Assembly (NCBI RefSeq): GCF_004769635.1
Contig: NZ_RQGH01000026.1
Coordinates: 62,001-126,000 of the forward strand
Direction of reading: 5' to 3'
Length of the DNA: 64,000 nucleotides
Origin: Leptospira jelokensis
Lineage (GTDB): Bacteria > Spirochaetota > Leptospiria > Leptospirales > Leptospiraceae
How positions within the stretch are numbered: position 1 is the first letter of the stretch; every line of letters begins with the position of its first letter. This document shows positions 1 through 8,238 of this stretch, in pieces. Below the pieces are notes generated by a model. It was not told the DNA's origin and ran no database searches. It was given only the letters and a program-made list of their open reading frames with translations. Made by a program: the position numbers and the translations under genes.

Positions 1-272
1 GCTCTGGAAGCCTCGCCAGTGATCACTCCTTCCACGGATGAGGAAACTGACTTTGTGGCAAAGGGGGCAGTGAACGAAACAAGGGCTCTCGTTTTCGTTT
101 GGAGGTTGGTTGTGAGATTTTTCACTTCTCCCCAAATTTGAATCTGCATTTTGGCATATTCATTTTCGGTTTCCCAACGTTTGATGGGCCGTCGTTCCAA
201 TTCGACCAGTTTTTTAACGATATCGTTTGTGTTTTGCCCGGTCATCAAACCCGGCATGGTGTATGCTGGCAT
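1..272 (-). CDS. fliD: Flagellar filament cap protein FliD (HAP2), 5' part
   Basis: FliD caps the periplasmic flagellar filament and assists flagellin assembly. Only the first 90 codons lie in the window; the rest runs off the left edge. The N-terminus begins MPAYTMPGLMTG and continues with TNDIVKKLVELER, the typical HAP2 N-terminal pattern (small hydrophobic start, then DIVxKLVELExxPI and a coiled-coil-prone stretch). I chose the ATG at 272-270 because it is the only ATG upstream of the MPGL motif and has AGAGGG about 12 bases upstream; a stop codon lies in frame about 20 codons further upstream. The gene diverges from ppk with 91 bases between the starts. Family assignment is confident; the truncation is only the window edge. 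Confidence 0.8.
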   Translation of the reverse strand, partial: MPAYTMPGLMTGQNTNDIVKKLVELERRPIKRWETENEYAKMQIQIWGEVKNLTTNLQTKTRALVSFTAPFATKSVSSSVEGVITGEASR

Positions 273-363
273 ATCGTCCCAAATCCCTCTGAATCTAGTG
301 TCGTCGAATTCTACAAAAGGATTAGGAATTTACAGAATTTTTTCCTTCCCAAATCCTAGAATT

Positions 364-2442
364 ATGACTGCTAACCCTACAGAAAAAATAGAACTGGGGA
401 ACCAAAATATCTTTTTCGACCGCGAACTTTCTTGGGTCGACTTCAATTACCGCGTACTCGAAGAATCCTTTGATAAAGAAAATCCACTCTTAGAACGCCT
501 TAAATTTTTATGCATCACTGAGTCCAATTTGGATGAGTTTTTTATGGTGCGTGTGGCGGGGCTTCTCAATTTAAAAAATGCTGGGATCGAAGAAAAAAGC
601 CTAAATGGAAAACGAACTTCCGAAACCATCGCGGAACTTTATTCCAAAGTTGGGCAATTTGTCAAAAAACAATACGAATCCTTAGATGAAATCTTAATCG
701 AACTGAAGGAAAACAAAATTGTCGTGGTGCAAGACCCAAGTGAACTGGCAGGGGATGACATCCAATTTGTAAAAAACTATTACAAAAGGGAAGTATCTTC
801 CATTCTCACTCCACTTGCCATCGATCCGTCACACCCTTTCCCTCACATTCTGAACCGAACTCTCAATTTAGGCATCACCCTCTATTCTGATGATGACAAA
901 AACAAAATCAAAGAACTGTTTGCGATTGTCCAGGTGCCAAGTGTTTTGCCTAGATTTTTGCAATTACCTCCCAACCAAGAATCAGATACCAGAAGGTATT
1001 TCCCACTAGAAGAGATCATCAAACTACACTTAGGTGACTTGTTCTACGGAATGAATGTAAAACAAATTCATACATTTAAAATTGTAAGAGATGCTGATAT
1101 CTCTATCAATGAAGAACAAAACATTGGTGACCTTCTCACCACAATGAAAAACGAACTTAAAAATAGAATGTGGGGTGATGCAGTTCGGTTGGATGTCCAT
1201 TCCGGAGCAGGCCATATCAAGGAACTATTAAGAGGGCTTTTGGAACTCGAAGAATACCAAGTCATGGAGATACCCACCTTACTTAGTTTAAACGACATGA
1301 TGTTCTTCCAAGGACTAGAAAAAACAAGTCACTTAAAGTTTTCCTATCCAGTTCCAAAATCAGGATTTGCAGCAAAAAAAAGTGAATCTATTTTTTCAGA
1401 GATTCGCAAAAACGATCACCTCCTCCACCATCCTTACGAAAGTTTTAAATCCATCGAGGATATGCTAAAAATAGCAAGCCAGGACCCTAAAGTTCTTGCG
1501 ATCAAAATGACATTATACAGAACCTCAGGGGATTCTCCCATTATACAATACTTAGGTGAAGCCGCTGAAAATGGAAAACAGGTAACGGTACTTGTCGAAC
1601 TCAAAGCGAGGTTTGACGAAGAACGAAACATCCGGTGGGCCAAAAAATTAGAGGATAGCGGAGTACACGTTGTTTACGGTGTAGTAGGTCTCAAAATCCA
1701 TTGTAAGATGTTACTGATTGTCCGAAGAGAAGAAGACAAACTCAATCGATATGTCCACCTTGGAACAGGAAACTACAATTCCACAACGGCAAGGTATTAT
1801 ACAGACATCAGTTTGTTTACAGCAAATCCAGAGATCACGGAAGATGTTGCCATCCTTTTCAACACCATCACAAGCTCGGGTAAGATGCCAAGGTTGTCTA
1901 AAATTTATGCGGCCCCAACTTTCTTAAAGGAAGAGTTTTTACGACTCATCCAAAGGGAAACGGAAAATGCCAAAGTGGGAAAACAAGCTCGAGTGATATT
2001 TAAAATGAATTCACTCGTTGATCCAGATGTGATCCTCAAACTTTATGAAGCATCCCAAGCGGGTGTAAAAATTGATTTAATCATCCGAGGGATTTGTTGT
2101 TTGCGCCCTGGAATTCCGGGGGTTTCGGATCGAATAAATGTTCGTTCGATTGTGGGCAGGTATTTGGAACATTCTAGGATTTATAGTTTTGAAAATGGTG
2201 GCAAACCAGAAGTATATTTGGCCTCTGCGGATTGTATGCCAAGGAACTTCCTTCGCCGCATTGAAGTGATGTTTCCCATTTTACAAGACAAACACAAAAA
2301 ACGAATCGCAAAGATATTAGAACTCCTACTCCGAGACAATACCCAAGCACGTGTATTAGAATCAGATGGAAGTTATACAAGACTCACTCCTGGAGATGAT
2401 GATCCAGCTGTGAATTCTCAAATTGATATGGTTGATATTTAA
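364..2442 (+). CDS. ppk: Polyphosphate kinase PPK1
   Basis: PPK1 polymerises the ATP gamma-phosphate into inorganic polyphosphate in a reversible, membrane-associated reaction. The 692-residue product matches the usual length of about 690. It has the N-terminal helical domain (RELSWVDFNYRVLEES), the head domain, and two C-terminal phospholipase-D-like domains. The segment GLKIHCKMLL carries the candidate phospho-histidine, His446, and HLGTGNYN...RYYTDISLF follows. I start at ATG 364 because the open frame further upstream (from 151) runs antisense to fliD and has no PPK-like sequence. The Shine-Dalgarno signal is weak (AGAATT). The flavoprotein gene begins 10 bases after the stop, so the two are probably co-transcribed. 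Polyphosphate links to phosphate storage and stress survival in the family; no Pho-box is obvious upstream. Confidence 0.95.
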   Translation: MTANPTEKIELGNQNIFFDRELSWVDFNYRVLEESFDKENPLLERLKFLCITESNLDEFFMVRVAGLLNLKNAGIEEKSLNGKRTSETIAELYSKVGQFVKKQYESLDEILIELKENKIVVVQDPSELAGDDIQFVKNYYKREVSSILTPLAIDPSHPFPHILNRTLNLGITLYSDDDKNKIKELFAIVQVPSVLPRFLQLPPNQESDTRRYFPLEEIIKLHLGDLFYGMNVKQIHTFKIVRDADISINEEQNIGDLLTTMKNELKNRMWGDAVRLDVHSGAGHIKELLRGLLELEEYQVMEIPTLLSLNDMMFFQGLEKTSHLKFSYPVPKSGFAAKKSESIFSEIRKNDHLLHHPYESFKSIEDMLKIASQDPKVLAIKMTLYRTSGDSPIIQYLGEAAENGKQVTVLVELKARFDEERNIRWAKKLEDSGVHVVYGVVGLKIHCKMLLIVRREEDKLNRYVHLGTGNYNSTTARYYTDISLFTANPEITEDVAILFNTITSSGKMPRLSKIYAAPTFLKEEFLRLIQRETENAKVGKQARVIFKMNSLVDPDVILKLYEASQAGVKIDLIIRGICCLRPGIPGVSDRINVRSIVGRYLEHSRIYSFENGGKPEVYLASADCMPRNFLRRIEVMFPILQDKHKKRIAKILELLLRDNTQARVLESDGSYTRLTPGDDDPAVNSQIDMVDI

Positions 2443-2452
2443 AGGAACCAAA

Positions 2453-3865
2453 ATGGATTTTACAAAAACAAAAATAGAACTAGGGAAACTCATCGGAGAA
2501 AAAAAGATCATCCAAAAAAATGATGGTACGATGGATGAATCGTTATTTAATTCTTACGGTACAGATCGAACAAAAGTATACTCACCTAACTACCAAGTGT
2601 TGGTATTTCCGGAAAACACAGACGATGTTGCCAAAGTTGTTTCTTATGCTTACCAAAATGGGATTTCTATTGTTCCTTCGGGAGGTCGGACTGGATATGC
2701 GGGCGGAGCTGTTGCAAAAGATGAAGAAATTGTGATATCTCTCTCCAAAATGAACCAGGTATTAGATTTTGATCCCTTCCTTGGCACCTTACAGATCCAA
2801 GCTGGTATGATCACAAAAAACCTTCATAAAGAAGCGGAAGAAAGAGGATTTTATTTTCCCGTTGATTTTGCGGCAACGGGCTCCAGTCATATCGGAGGGA
2901 ACATTGCAACCAATGCTGGTGGTGTACGTGTTGTACGATATGGTCTCATTCGTGATTGGGTATTAGGCCTTACTGTTGTAACAGGAAAAGGCGAAGTTTT
3001 TCGTTTCAATGGAGAAATCTTAAAAAATAATACAGGTTACGACCTCAAACATTTGTTTATTGGTTCTGAAGGAACACTTGGCATCATCACTGAAGCAGTT
3101 GTGAAACTGACAAAACCACCCAAAGACATTCGAGTGATATTTTTAGCAGTCCCCGAATACAAAAACATTTTAGAAATTTTCAAAGAAACACATAACTTTG
3201 ATTTACCACTCTTAGCATTTGAATTTTTAACAGACTACTGTTTAGAAAAAGTAAAAGAACATTTAGGAGTACCCGATCCATTCCAATCACCTAGCAAGTA
3301 TTATGTTTTGATGGAATTCGAAGTGAATGATGAAACCGACGAAGAAAAACTTTATTCGATTTTAGAATCCATCACCGAAAAAGAACTCATTGCCGATGGG
3401 TCCATTGCACAAAATTCCAGACAAAACGAAACCTTCTGGAAGTACCGAGAAGGGATCTCTGAGTCGTTGTCCCTTGCCTATACGGTCCATAAAAATGATA
3501 TCTCTCTCCCACTCCGGAATATGGAGTCGTTTTTAGATGAAATGTCGGCCCTACTTTCGAACCAATACCAGGGATTTGCCATTGCCCTTTTTGGGCATAT
3601 TGGGGACGGGAACCTCCACCTCAACATCGTAAAACCAAAAGAACTTTCCGATTCTGATTTCTTCAAACAATGCAAACAAGTGGATCCCGATATGTTCCAA
3701 CTCATCCAAAAATACAAAGGATCCATTTCGGCAGAACACGGGATTGGACTTTTAAAAAAGGATTATTTGGGATTCTCGCGTTCGCAAGGGGAATTGGACA
3801 CAATGCGGGCCATCAAAGCCGCTTTTGACCCCAAAGGGATCCTGAATCCAGGAAAAGTGCTCTAA
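2453..3865 (+). CDS. FAD-binding oxidoreductase, GlcD / D-lactate dehydrogenase family
   Basis: This 470-residue flavoprotein belongs to the GlcD/DLD family, which oxidises 2-hydroxy acids such as glycolate, D-lactate or D-2-hydroxyglutarate. The PCMH-type FAD domain is seen at PSGGRTGYAGGA (about residues 77-88) and GSSHIGGNIATNAGG. The C-terminal FAD-oxidase domain carries FGHIGDGNLHLN, whose histidines bind metal and substrate in the family, and ends with SAEHGIG...FDPKGILNPGKVL. The ATG at 2453 has AAAGGA eight bases upstream; an earlier in-frame start at 2423 would lie inside ppk. The substrate cannot be told from sequence. No iron-sulfur partner (GlcF) is adjacent, which favours a single-chain dehydrogenase. 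Transcription is probably shared with ppk. Confidence 0.85.
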   Translation: MDFTKTKIELGKLIGEKKIIQKNDGTMDESLFNSYGTDRTKVYSPNYQVLVFPENTDDVAKVVSYAYQNGISIVPSGGRTGYAGGAVAKDEEIVISLSKMNQVLDFDPFLGTLQIQAGMITKNLHKEAEERGFYFPVDFAATGSSHIGGNIATNAGGVRVVRYGLIRDWVLGLTVVTGKGEVFRFNGEILKNNTGYDLKHLFIGSEGTLGIITEAVVKLTKPPKDIRVIFLAVPEYKNILEIFKETHNFDLPLLAFEFLTDYCLEKVKEHLGVPDPFQSPSKYYVLMEFEVNDETDEEKLYSILESITEKELIADGSIAQNSRQNETFWKYREGISESLSLAYTVHKNDISLPLRNMESFLDEMSALLSNQYQGFAIALFGHIGDGNLHLNIVKPKELSDSDFFKQCKQVDPDMFQLIQKYKGSISAEHGIGLLKKDYLGFSRSQGELDTMRAIKAAFDPKGILNPGKVL

Positions 3866-3891
3866 ACCAAGGCAGATTGCAAAATTCATAT

Positions 3892-3936
3892 TTTTTTTGG
3901 TCGATCTGCTTAATTGATAAGCAAAGACCAAAAAAA
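3892..3936. promoter_or_regulatory. Long imperfect inverted repeat upstream of small exported ORF
   Basis: The outer arms are TTTTTTTGGTC (3892-3902) and GACCAAAAAAA (3926-3936). The inner arms are TGCTTA (3907-3912) and TAAGCA (3918-3923) around ATTGA. The T-rich arm comes first on both strands, the reverse of a Rho-independent terminator, so this is more likely an operator, cruciform or 5' leader hairpin for the gene starting at 3974. The inner 17-bp motif recurs at 17892-17908. Confidence 0.45.
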
Positions 3937-3973
3937 TGCTAGATTTTAATCAGAGACCGTCTAAACTGTAACT

Positions 3974-4315
3974 ATGTTCAGAAAGATCACAAAAATATTG
4001 GGAGTCACACTCCTTACGTTCTCTCTGGGCAGTGCCTTCCTTTCGGAAGAAAACGTCCTGATCCGGACTCGGGGAGCCAAATCCTCACGAGTTTCGGGAA
4101 AATCACAAGTTTCAGGATCCCATTTGCTTTCTTCTAACAAAACCTCCTCGGAAGAAGGGACTGGCACAAAAGATTTAGAAGACATTGTTGCATGGAATGG
4201 CAGAGGCCTAACAGGAGTTTGGGGGCATATACTCACTTCTCGTTTCAAAGATTCTACTGAATGGAATTCTTCTCTCCTTTCCCACCAATACTTAAATCTA
4301 CCTCCACCCGTATAA
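3974..4315 (+). CDS. Small exported hypothetical protein ending in PPPV
   Basis: I do not recognise this 113-residue protein. It begins with a clear signal peptide (MFRKITKILGVTLLTFSLGS, then AFLSEE) followed by a polar, Ser/Lys/Arg-rich region. It ends QYLNLPPPV. The next small ORF (4575-4958) also ends with a short Leu-rich stretch and Pro-Pro-Pro (LLLNIPPPFCFV). A strong terminator hairpin starts 20 bases after the stop, which supports real transcription on this strand. An overlapping open frame on the minus strand (3961-4374) has no terminator or recognisable protein. The gene lies between the ppk/flavoprotein unit and the metal-efflux operon. It could be a secreted protein or a regulatory leader peptide; both are inference. 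Confidence 0.55.
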   Translation: MFRKITKILGVTLLTFSLGSAFLSEENVLIRTRGAKSSRVSGKSQVSGSHLLSSNKTSSEEGTGTKDLEDIVAWNGRGLTGVWGHILTSRFKDSTEWNSSLLSHQYLNLPPPV

Positions 4316-4334
4316 CTCCTCTCTACCGCTTTAA

Positions 4335-4367
4335 CCTGTGTCCCGTTAGGGGCACAGGATGTTTTTA
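4335..4367 (+). terminator. Rho-independent terminator after the 3974-4315 ORF
   Basis: The arms CCTGTGTCCC (4335-4344) and GGGGCACAGG (4349-4358) enclose a GTTA loop and pair over 10 positions with one G-U pair. The sequence ATGTTTTTA follows. The downstream T tract exists only in the plus direction. Confidence 0.7.
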
Positions 4368-4411
4368 TATTCATTTCCTATAGAAATGTTTCTCATTTGC
4401 CAAAACTTTCC

Positions 4412-4455
4412 AGACTGTACCAGAGTGTTTTCTCTCTCTGGACAGTCTTTTTTTT
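4412..4455 (+). terminator. Second Rho-independent terminator in tandem
   Basis: The arms AGACTGTACCAGAG (4412-4425) and CTCTGGACAGTCT (about 4436-4448) pair along their length with one bulged A, and a run of T follows directly. It lies about 50 bases after the first terminator and ahead of the next small ORF, so the two form a tight double stop or bracket a short untranslated RNA. Confidence 0.75.
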
Positions 4456-4522
4456 AACAATCTTTTCGTCTGCTTTCTTAGAAACTGTACAAATTGTTGA
4501 CTTTATTAGTAAATGCGAACAA

Positions 4523-4543
4523 TCAAATCGATTTATCGATTGA
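4523..4543. promoter_or_regulatory. Inverted repeat in the upstream region of the second small ORF
   Basis: TCAAATCGA and TCGATTGA flank a short centre (4523-4543), with one extra A in the left arm. It lies about 20 bases downstream of a TTGACT hexamer (4497-4502), where an operator would sit. No good -10 hexamer is visible at the correct spacing, so this is a tentative operator or leader hairpin. Confidence 0.3.
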
Positions 4544-4574
4544 GTACAAACCGAACTAGGAATTCGTGGACATT

Positions 4575-4958
4575 ATGACGGGACACTGGTCAAACAAACT
4601 CATCGCTCTGCTGCTTGTGGCAACCGTAGGTTTCCCGTTTGATAGTACGTCTGATGCAGTTTCTGAATACTTTGAAGCTAATCTTCAGCAGATAAAGTCC
4701 TATTCCAAAACAGTTGAACTCGATGAAGCAACAGAAGATGTAACCATTGATATCCCTCAAATTACATCCATCGATGATCATGCAGCGCTAAGCCGTTCCA
4801 GGGCTGACTTTTTAGATTTTATTTCAGAATACAAAAACCAAGATCTCTCTGAAGATTTAATTGTATCCTACATCGACCTACTTTCGTACGGAATCAACAT
4901 TCCAAACCTTCTCTCTTCTCTCTTACTGAACATTCCTCCTCCTTTCTGCTTCGTTTAA
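4575..4958 (+). CDS. Small exported hypothetical protein ending in PPPFCFV
   Basis: This 127-residue product is not recognised. It begins MTGHWSNKLIALLLVATVG, a signal peptide or anchor, followed by a predicted helical, acidic region (YFEANLQQIKSYSK, then ALSRSRADFLDFISEY) and ends LLSSLLLNIPPPFCFV. The Pro-Pro-Pro near the C-terminus parallels the preceding small ORF. ATG 4575 is preferred; GTG 4566 is an in-frame alternative (AGGAA at 4558-4562 fits the GTG slightly better). It lies 101 bases before the efflux operon, and the gap holds a perfect 16-bp palindrome. It may be a periplasmic accessory of the efflux system or a translated leader; neither is shown by the sequence alone. Confidence 0.55.
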   Translation: MTGHWSNKLIALLLVATVGFPFDSTSDAVSEYFEANLQQIKSYSKTVELDEATEDVTIDIPQITSIDDHAALSRSRADFLDFISEYKNQDLSEDLIVSYIDLLSYGINIPNLLSSLLLNIPPPFCFV

Positions 4959-4996
4959 ACCTTTTTCGCATTTGCGGACGAATCTGAGTACTTTCC

Positions 4997-5012
4997 CCTA
5001 ACTTAAGTTAGG
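4997..5012. promoter_or_regulatory. Perfect 16-bp palindrome upstream of the metal-efflux operon
   Basis: CCTAACTTAAGTTAGG reads the same on both strands and ends 47 bases before the czcC start. It has no loop and no T tract, which favours a dimeric repressor operator over a terminator. A metal-responsive regulator is a reasonable guess; none is encoded next to it. Confidence 0.5.
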
Positions 5013-5059
5013 ACACCCATATTCGCTTCACACAAAGAATATAAAACATTTGGTAACTT

Positions 5060-6478
5060 ATGAACGTTTATTACAAAACAGGTATCTACTTATCACTTTT
5101 TTTGGTGACCTCCCTTTTATCGGAAGGGATGAAGGTCGCACAAGCAAGTGAAGCCCTTCGGAGGCAATTGACCGATGAAAATCCAAGGACATCCCTTGGT
5201 TCTAGTTTATACCCTGAAGATCAAAAATTTTCCAAGGAAATTGATTTAGAAACTGCAGAATCTCTTTTATGGAAGAACAACTTATTACTCATTGCCTCTC
5301 GGTTTCAAATCGATGTAAAAAAAGCTGGAATCTTACAAGCGGGTTTGTATGCAAATCCAAACATTGCCATTGACCAGAGTGTGTATGCGGAACCAACACA
5401 AAGGTATTTTGATACCACGCGTTCGGGTCAATCTGTTGTCCAAGTGCAACAAGTTTTTTTGTTAGGTGGGAAAATCGACAAACGAGTTAAGGTTGCTGAA
5501 TTAAACGCAAAAATTTCAGAACAAGAGTTTTATGATTTAACAAGAGCCCTCATAACAAAACTAAGAAGGACATTTTATACAATTTACTTCTACAAAAAGG
5601 CAGTTGTCTTTTATGACCAAAGTATTGCATCCATCGAAAAAACTGTGGACTCATCCGAACTTGCTTACAAAAGAAGGGCACTGCTCCAAGCGGAACACCT
5701 TCGTCTAAAGGCCCTCCTCTTCTTTTTAAAAAAGGAAAGAGAAGACCTTGCCATTAAAGTTTATGAAAAAGAAGCAGAACTTAAAGTTTTGGTGAATGAT
5801 GACCTCTATCGTGATGCACGAGTTGAATTTATCCCAAAAATCAATGAAAGGCAATTGGATGCCATCATTCCAAACACAGTCAAGCTGGAAGATTTGGTTG
5901 AGATCGCTCGTGAAAATCGTCCTGACTTAAAAAAAGCCTTACAAACACTTCGATACGAAGAAGCAAATTTAGAATTACAATATGCAAATGCAATTCCTGA
6001 TTTATCCTTTGGTCCGGTTTATAACAGAGGTGGTACTGCCTTCCAAAATTATTGGGGAGTTACAGCACAACTCAGTGTTCCCCTTTTTGATAGGAACCAG
6101 GGGAACATCCAAGCGGCTGAAAAAGCAATTTTAGTTCGTAAACAAGAATTAAAAAACAATATCTTGGAAGTGGAAAATGAAGTGGCAGTTGCTTATCAAT
6201 CTGCACGAATCAAAGACGCTTTGTACAAACGATTCATCGATGCATATATAAAAGATTATGGAAGTTTATCTTTAGATATGATCATGAGTTATGAAAAGAA
6301 ATACATCACAATCTTAGAGTTTGCCGACTTCTTTGAAACCTATCGTTCCAGTGTAGTAGAGATGTTAAAACTCCAAACAGATCGTATGGAAGCCATTGAA
6401 AATGTAAACTATGCTGTGGGTAAAGGCATCTTTATCCCAAAATCTGAAAACCAAACTTCGCCAAGTACTGAGGAATAA
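5060..6478 (+). CDS. czcC: Outer-membrane efflux protein, CzcC/TolC family
   Basis: This 472-residue outer-membrane channel would pass metal ions exported by the adjacent RND pump across the outer membrane. An N-terminal signal peptide ([17 protein letters not shown]) is followed by two repeats of long coiled-coil helices interrupted by beta segments, the OEP/TolC arrangement, with [23 protein letters not shown] and [17 protein letters not shown] typical of CzcC-like proteins. It is the first gene of the four-gene operon; its stop is followed after one base by the czcB ATG. The Shine-Dalgarno signal is weak. The assignment to a metal pump rests on the CzcA sequence downstream. The gene symbol is by family position only. 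Confidence 0.8.
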   Translation: MNVYYKTGIYLSLFLVTSLLSEGMKVAQASEALRRQLTDENPRTSLGSSLYPEDQKFSKEIDLETAESLLWKNNLLLIASRFQIDVKKAGILQAGLYANPNIAIDQSVYAEPTQRYFDTTRSGQSVVQVQQVFLLGGKIDKRVKVAELNAKISEQEFYDLTRALITKLRRTFYTIYFYKKAVVFYDQSIASIEKTVDSSELAYKRRALLQAEHLRLKALLFFLKKEREDLAIKVYEKEAELKVLVNDDLYRDARVEFIPKINERQLDAIIPNTVKLEDLVEIARENRPDLKKALQTLRYEEANLELQYANAIPDLSFGPVYNRGGTAFQNYWGVTAQLSVPLFDRNQGNIQAAEKAILVRKQELKNNILEVENEVAVAYQSARIKDALYKRFIDAYIKDYGSLSLDMIMSYEKKYITILEFADFFETYRSSVVEMLKLQTDRMEAIENVNYAVGKGIFIPKSENQTSPSTEE

Positions 6479-6479
6479 A

Positions 6480-7487
6480 ATGTTAATCACATTAAAATCA
6501 TTAAATCAAAAAGCAAAAATCCTCCTGATTTCCGGAGTTGTTCTAATCGTTATCGCGATTTTATTTATGGTCTTTTCCAAATCTGCGAAACCAGCTCACA
6601 AACATCCTGAAAAAGCAGAAGTATTTGATGACGGACTACGGATTGTATTCAAACCGAATAGCCCTGGCCTTGAAATCGTAAAATCAACTGTGATAGGTGG
6701 TGGTGGTGAATTTGTGAGTTTGGAAGCTCCTGCACGACTGATTGCCTCCACTTCTCCTTCTGTGAGTAATGGAGCAAGGATCATACTCTTCGAATCGGCA
6801 GAGTTAAACGATCTTTATGTTGGTTATGTCCACGCCAAAAACAAACTCCATCGTTCCAATAAAAACTTAAGTCGTATCAAAGACATGTTTGTCCATCGTG
6901 TCGCAACAGAAAAAGACTTGGTGGAATCGGAAACAGATGCAGGCAATGATGCAGCAGAACTTGCTGAATTTGAAGGGAAACTCCGCGCCCAAGGATTAAA
7001 TCCAAGTGAGCTGAGTACTGCTGGAAGTTTAAAAGCATGGATCATCACAGATGTTCCTGAATCACAAATTTCAACATTAAAAAAAGGTAAAAAAGTCAAA
7101 GTTGTTTTTGCATCATTCCCAGATGAAGAATTTGTCGGAACCGCAGAAGCCATCGGAGATAACGTAGACCCTCTCACAAGAACAGCTAAAATGCGTATTA
7201 TCGTTGTTAACGAAAAATACCGTTTGAAACCAGGGATGTTTGGTGTCGTAAAATTTCCTGAACAAACTGGTGGAGATAGTGTTGTATTGCCATACACAGC
7301 AATCGTAACAGTCGAAGGGAAAAACTATGTATTCGTTGAAGAAAAACCACTTACATTCAAAAGACGAGAAGTTGTCCTTGGGATATCAACCAAAGAACGA
7401 GTGAATATCATTGAAGGTTTGGCTCCAGGAGAAAAAGTCGCAATCCAAGGTTCCATTCTTCTCAAAGGTTTAAGTTTTGGGTTTTAA
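6480..7487 (+). CDS. czcB: RND efflux membrane-fusion protein, CzcB family
   Basis: This 335-residue periplasmic adaptor links the inner-membrane pump to the outer-membrane channel. It has one N-terminal membrane anchor ([19 protein letters not shown]), then a short His/Lys-rich segment (PAHKHPEK), an alpha-hairpin ([32 protein letters not shown]), and beta-barrel and membrane-proximal domains ([30 protein letters not shown]). AGGAA upstream of ATG 6480 sets the start; an in-frame start at 6411 would overlap czcC. It follows czcC by one base and is followed after one base by the extra outer-membrane gene. At 335 residues it is somewhat shorter than classic CzcB proteins. Confidence 0.8.
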   Translation: MLITLKSLNQKAKILLISGVVLIVIAILFMVFSKSAKPAHKHPEKAEVFDDGLRIVFKPNSPGLEIVKSTVIGGGGEFVSLEAPARLIASTSPSVSNGARIILFESAELNDLYVGYVHAKNKLHRSNKNLSRIKDMFVHRVATEKDLVESETDAGNDAAELAEFEGKLRAQGLNPSELSTAGSLKAWIITDVPESQISTLKKGKKVKVVFASFPDEEFVGTAEAIGDNVDPLTRTAKMRIIVVNEKYRLKPGMFGVVKFPEQTGGDSVVLPYTAIVTVEGKNYVFVEEKPLTFKRREVVLGISTKERVNIIEGLAPGEKVAIQGSILLKGLSFGF

Positions 7488-7488
7488 A

Positions 7489-8238
7489 ATGAAATATCAA
7501 TTCTTCTTAATCATATTTCTTTTCTTCATTGGAACCAATTTGATTTCACAAACCTCTCCGTATCCAAAGGATAAAAATGGAAACGAAATCAAACCAGATT
7601 GGACACCATCGAATCCAAAGGATTCGGCATTCGGTGCAGATGAAACTCTTAACCCAAAAAGCCTGGATGAAAAACGATTACCGAAAACAACTAATTTTTG
7701 GGTTTACGGTGCTTCCATTGGTTCACCTGCCAGTATCAATTTCAATTTAGGTTATTATTGGAAAGATATCGTATTACGAGGATCAGGTGGTGTTTGGGGA
7801 CCACAATGGAAAGGTGGCCAAATTGATTTGGGTTATACCTTTTGGAAAACACCTGTTATCTCTCATAGCATTTCAATTGTTGGTGGATATTTTGAAGTAA
7901 ACCCTTTTGCTCCCGAGGTTGGTCGTGGAGGACAATCCTCTTATCCTACAGGTGTGAATATACCTGGTTATAACAGAAGGGATCCAACACAAGAAGACCT
8001 CCTGATTCGGTCTTATATCAATTCGATTGATTCCAATGTGGCAACCTATCTTGAGTATGAAAGCCGTGAAAGGCAAAAGGTACATCTCACCCAAAGGTAC
8101 ATTGGACTCACTTACGACTTTTTACTTGGTAATTTCTTCCTCCAGTTAGGTGGGGGAATTGGACAAGGTGACTACCGAAACCCACAATTATTATTACAGA
8201 TGGGTTACCTCTTCAATACGAGGGAATATCATGATTAA
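7489..8238 (+). CDS. Exported putative outer-membrane barrel inside the efflux operon
   Basis: This 249-residue protein is not assignable to a named family. A signal peptide ([21 protein letters not shown]) precedes a Pro/Lys-rich linker. Short amphipathic beta-strand-like segments with Gly and aromatic residues follow ([53 protein letters not shown]), suggesting a small outer-membrane beta-barrel. ATG 7489 is preferred over an in-frame TTG at 7477 that overlaps czcB. Its last eight bases overlap czcA, so it is very probably translated with the pump. Standard czcCBA operons do not carry such a gene between B and A; a role as an accessory to metal export is inference. Confidence 0.7.
   Translation: MKYQFFLIIFLFFIGTNLISQTSPYPKDKNGNEIKPDWTPSNPKDSAFGADETLNPKSLDEKRLPKTTNFWVYGASIGSPASINFNLGYYWKDIVLRGSGGVWGPQWKGGQIDLGYTFWKTPVISHSISIVGGYFEVNPFAPEVGRGGQSSYPTGVNIPGYNRRDPTQEDLLIRSYINSIDSNVATYLEYESRERQKVHLTQRYIGLTYDFLLGNFFLQLGGGIGQGDYRNPQLLLQMGYLFNTREYHD

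Noticed and set aside
151..363. N-terminal extension of ppk
   Set aside because: The frame is open to 151 but runs antisense to fliD and has no PPK sequence; the family start fits ATG 364.
3961..4374. Minus-strand ORF over the first small exported gene
   Set aside because: No signal peptide, family motif or minus-strand terminator; the plus frame has a signal peptide and a plus-strand terminator.
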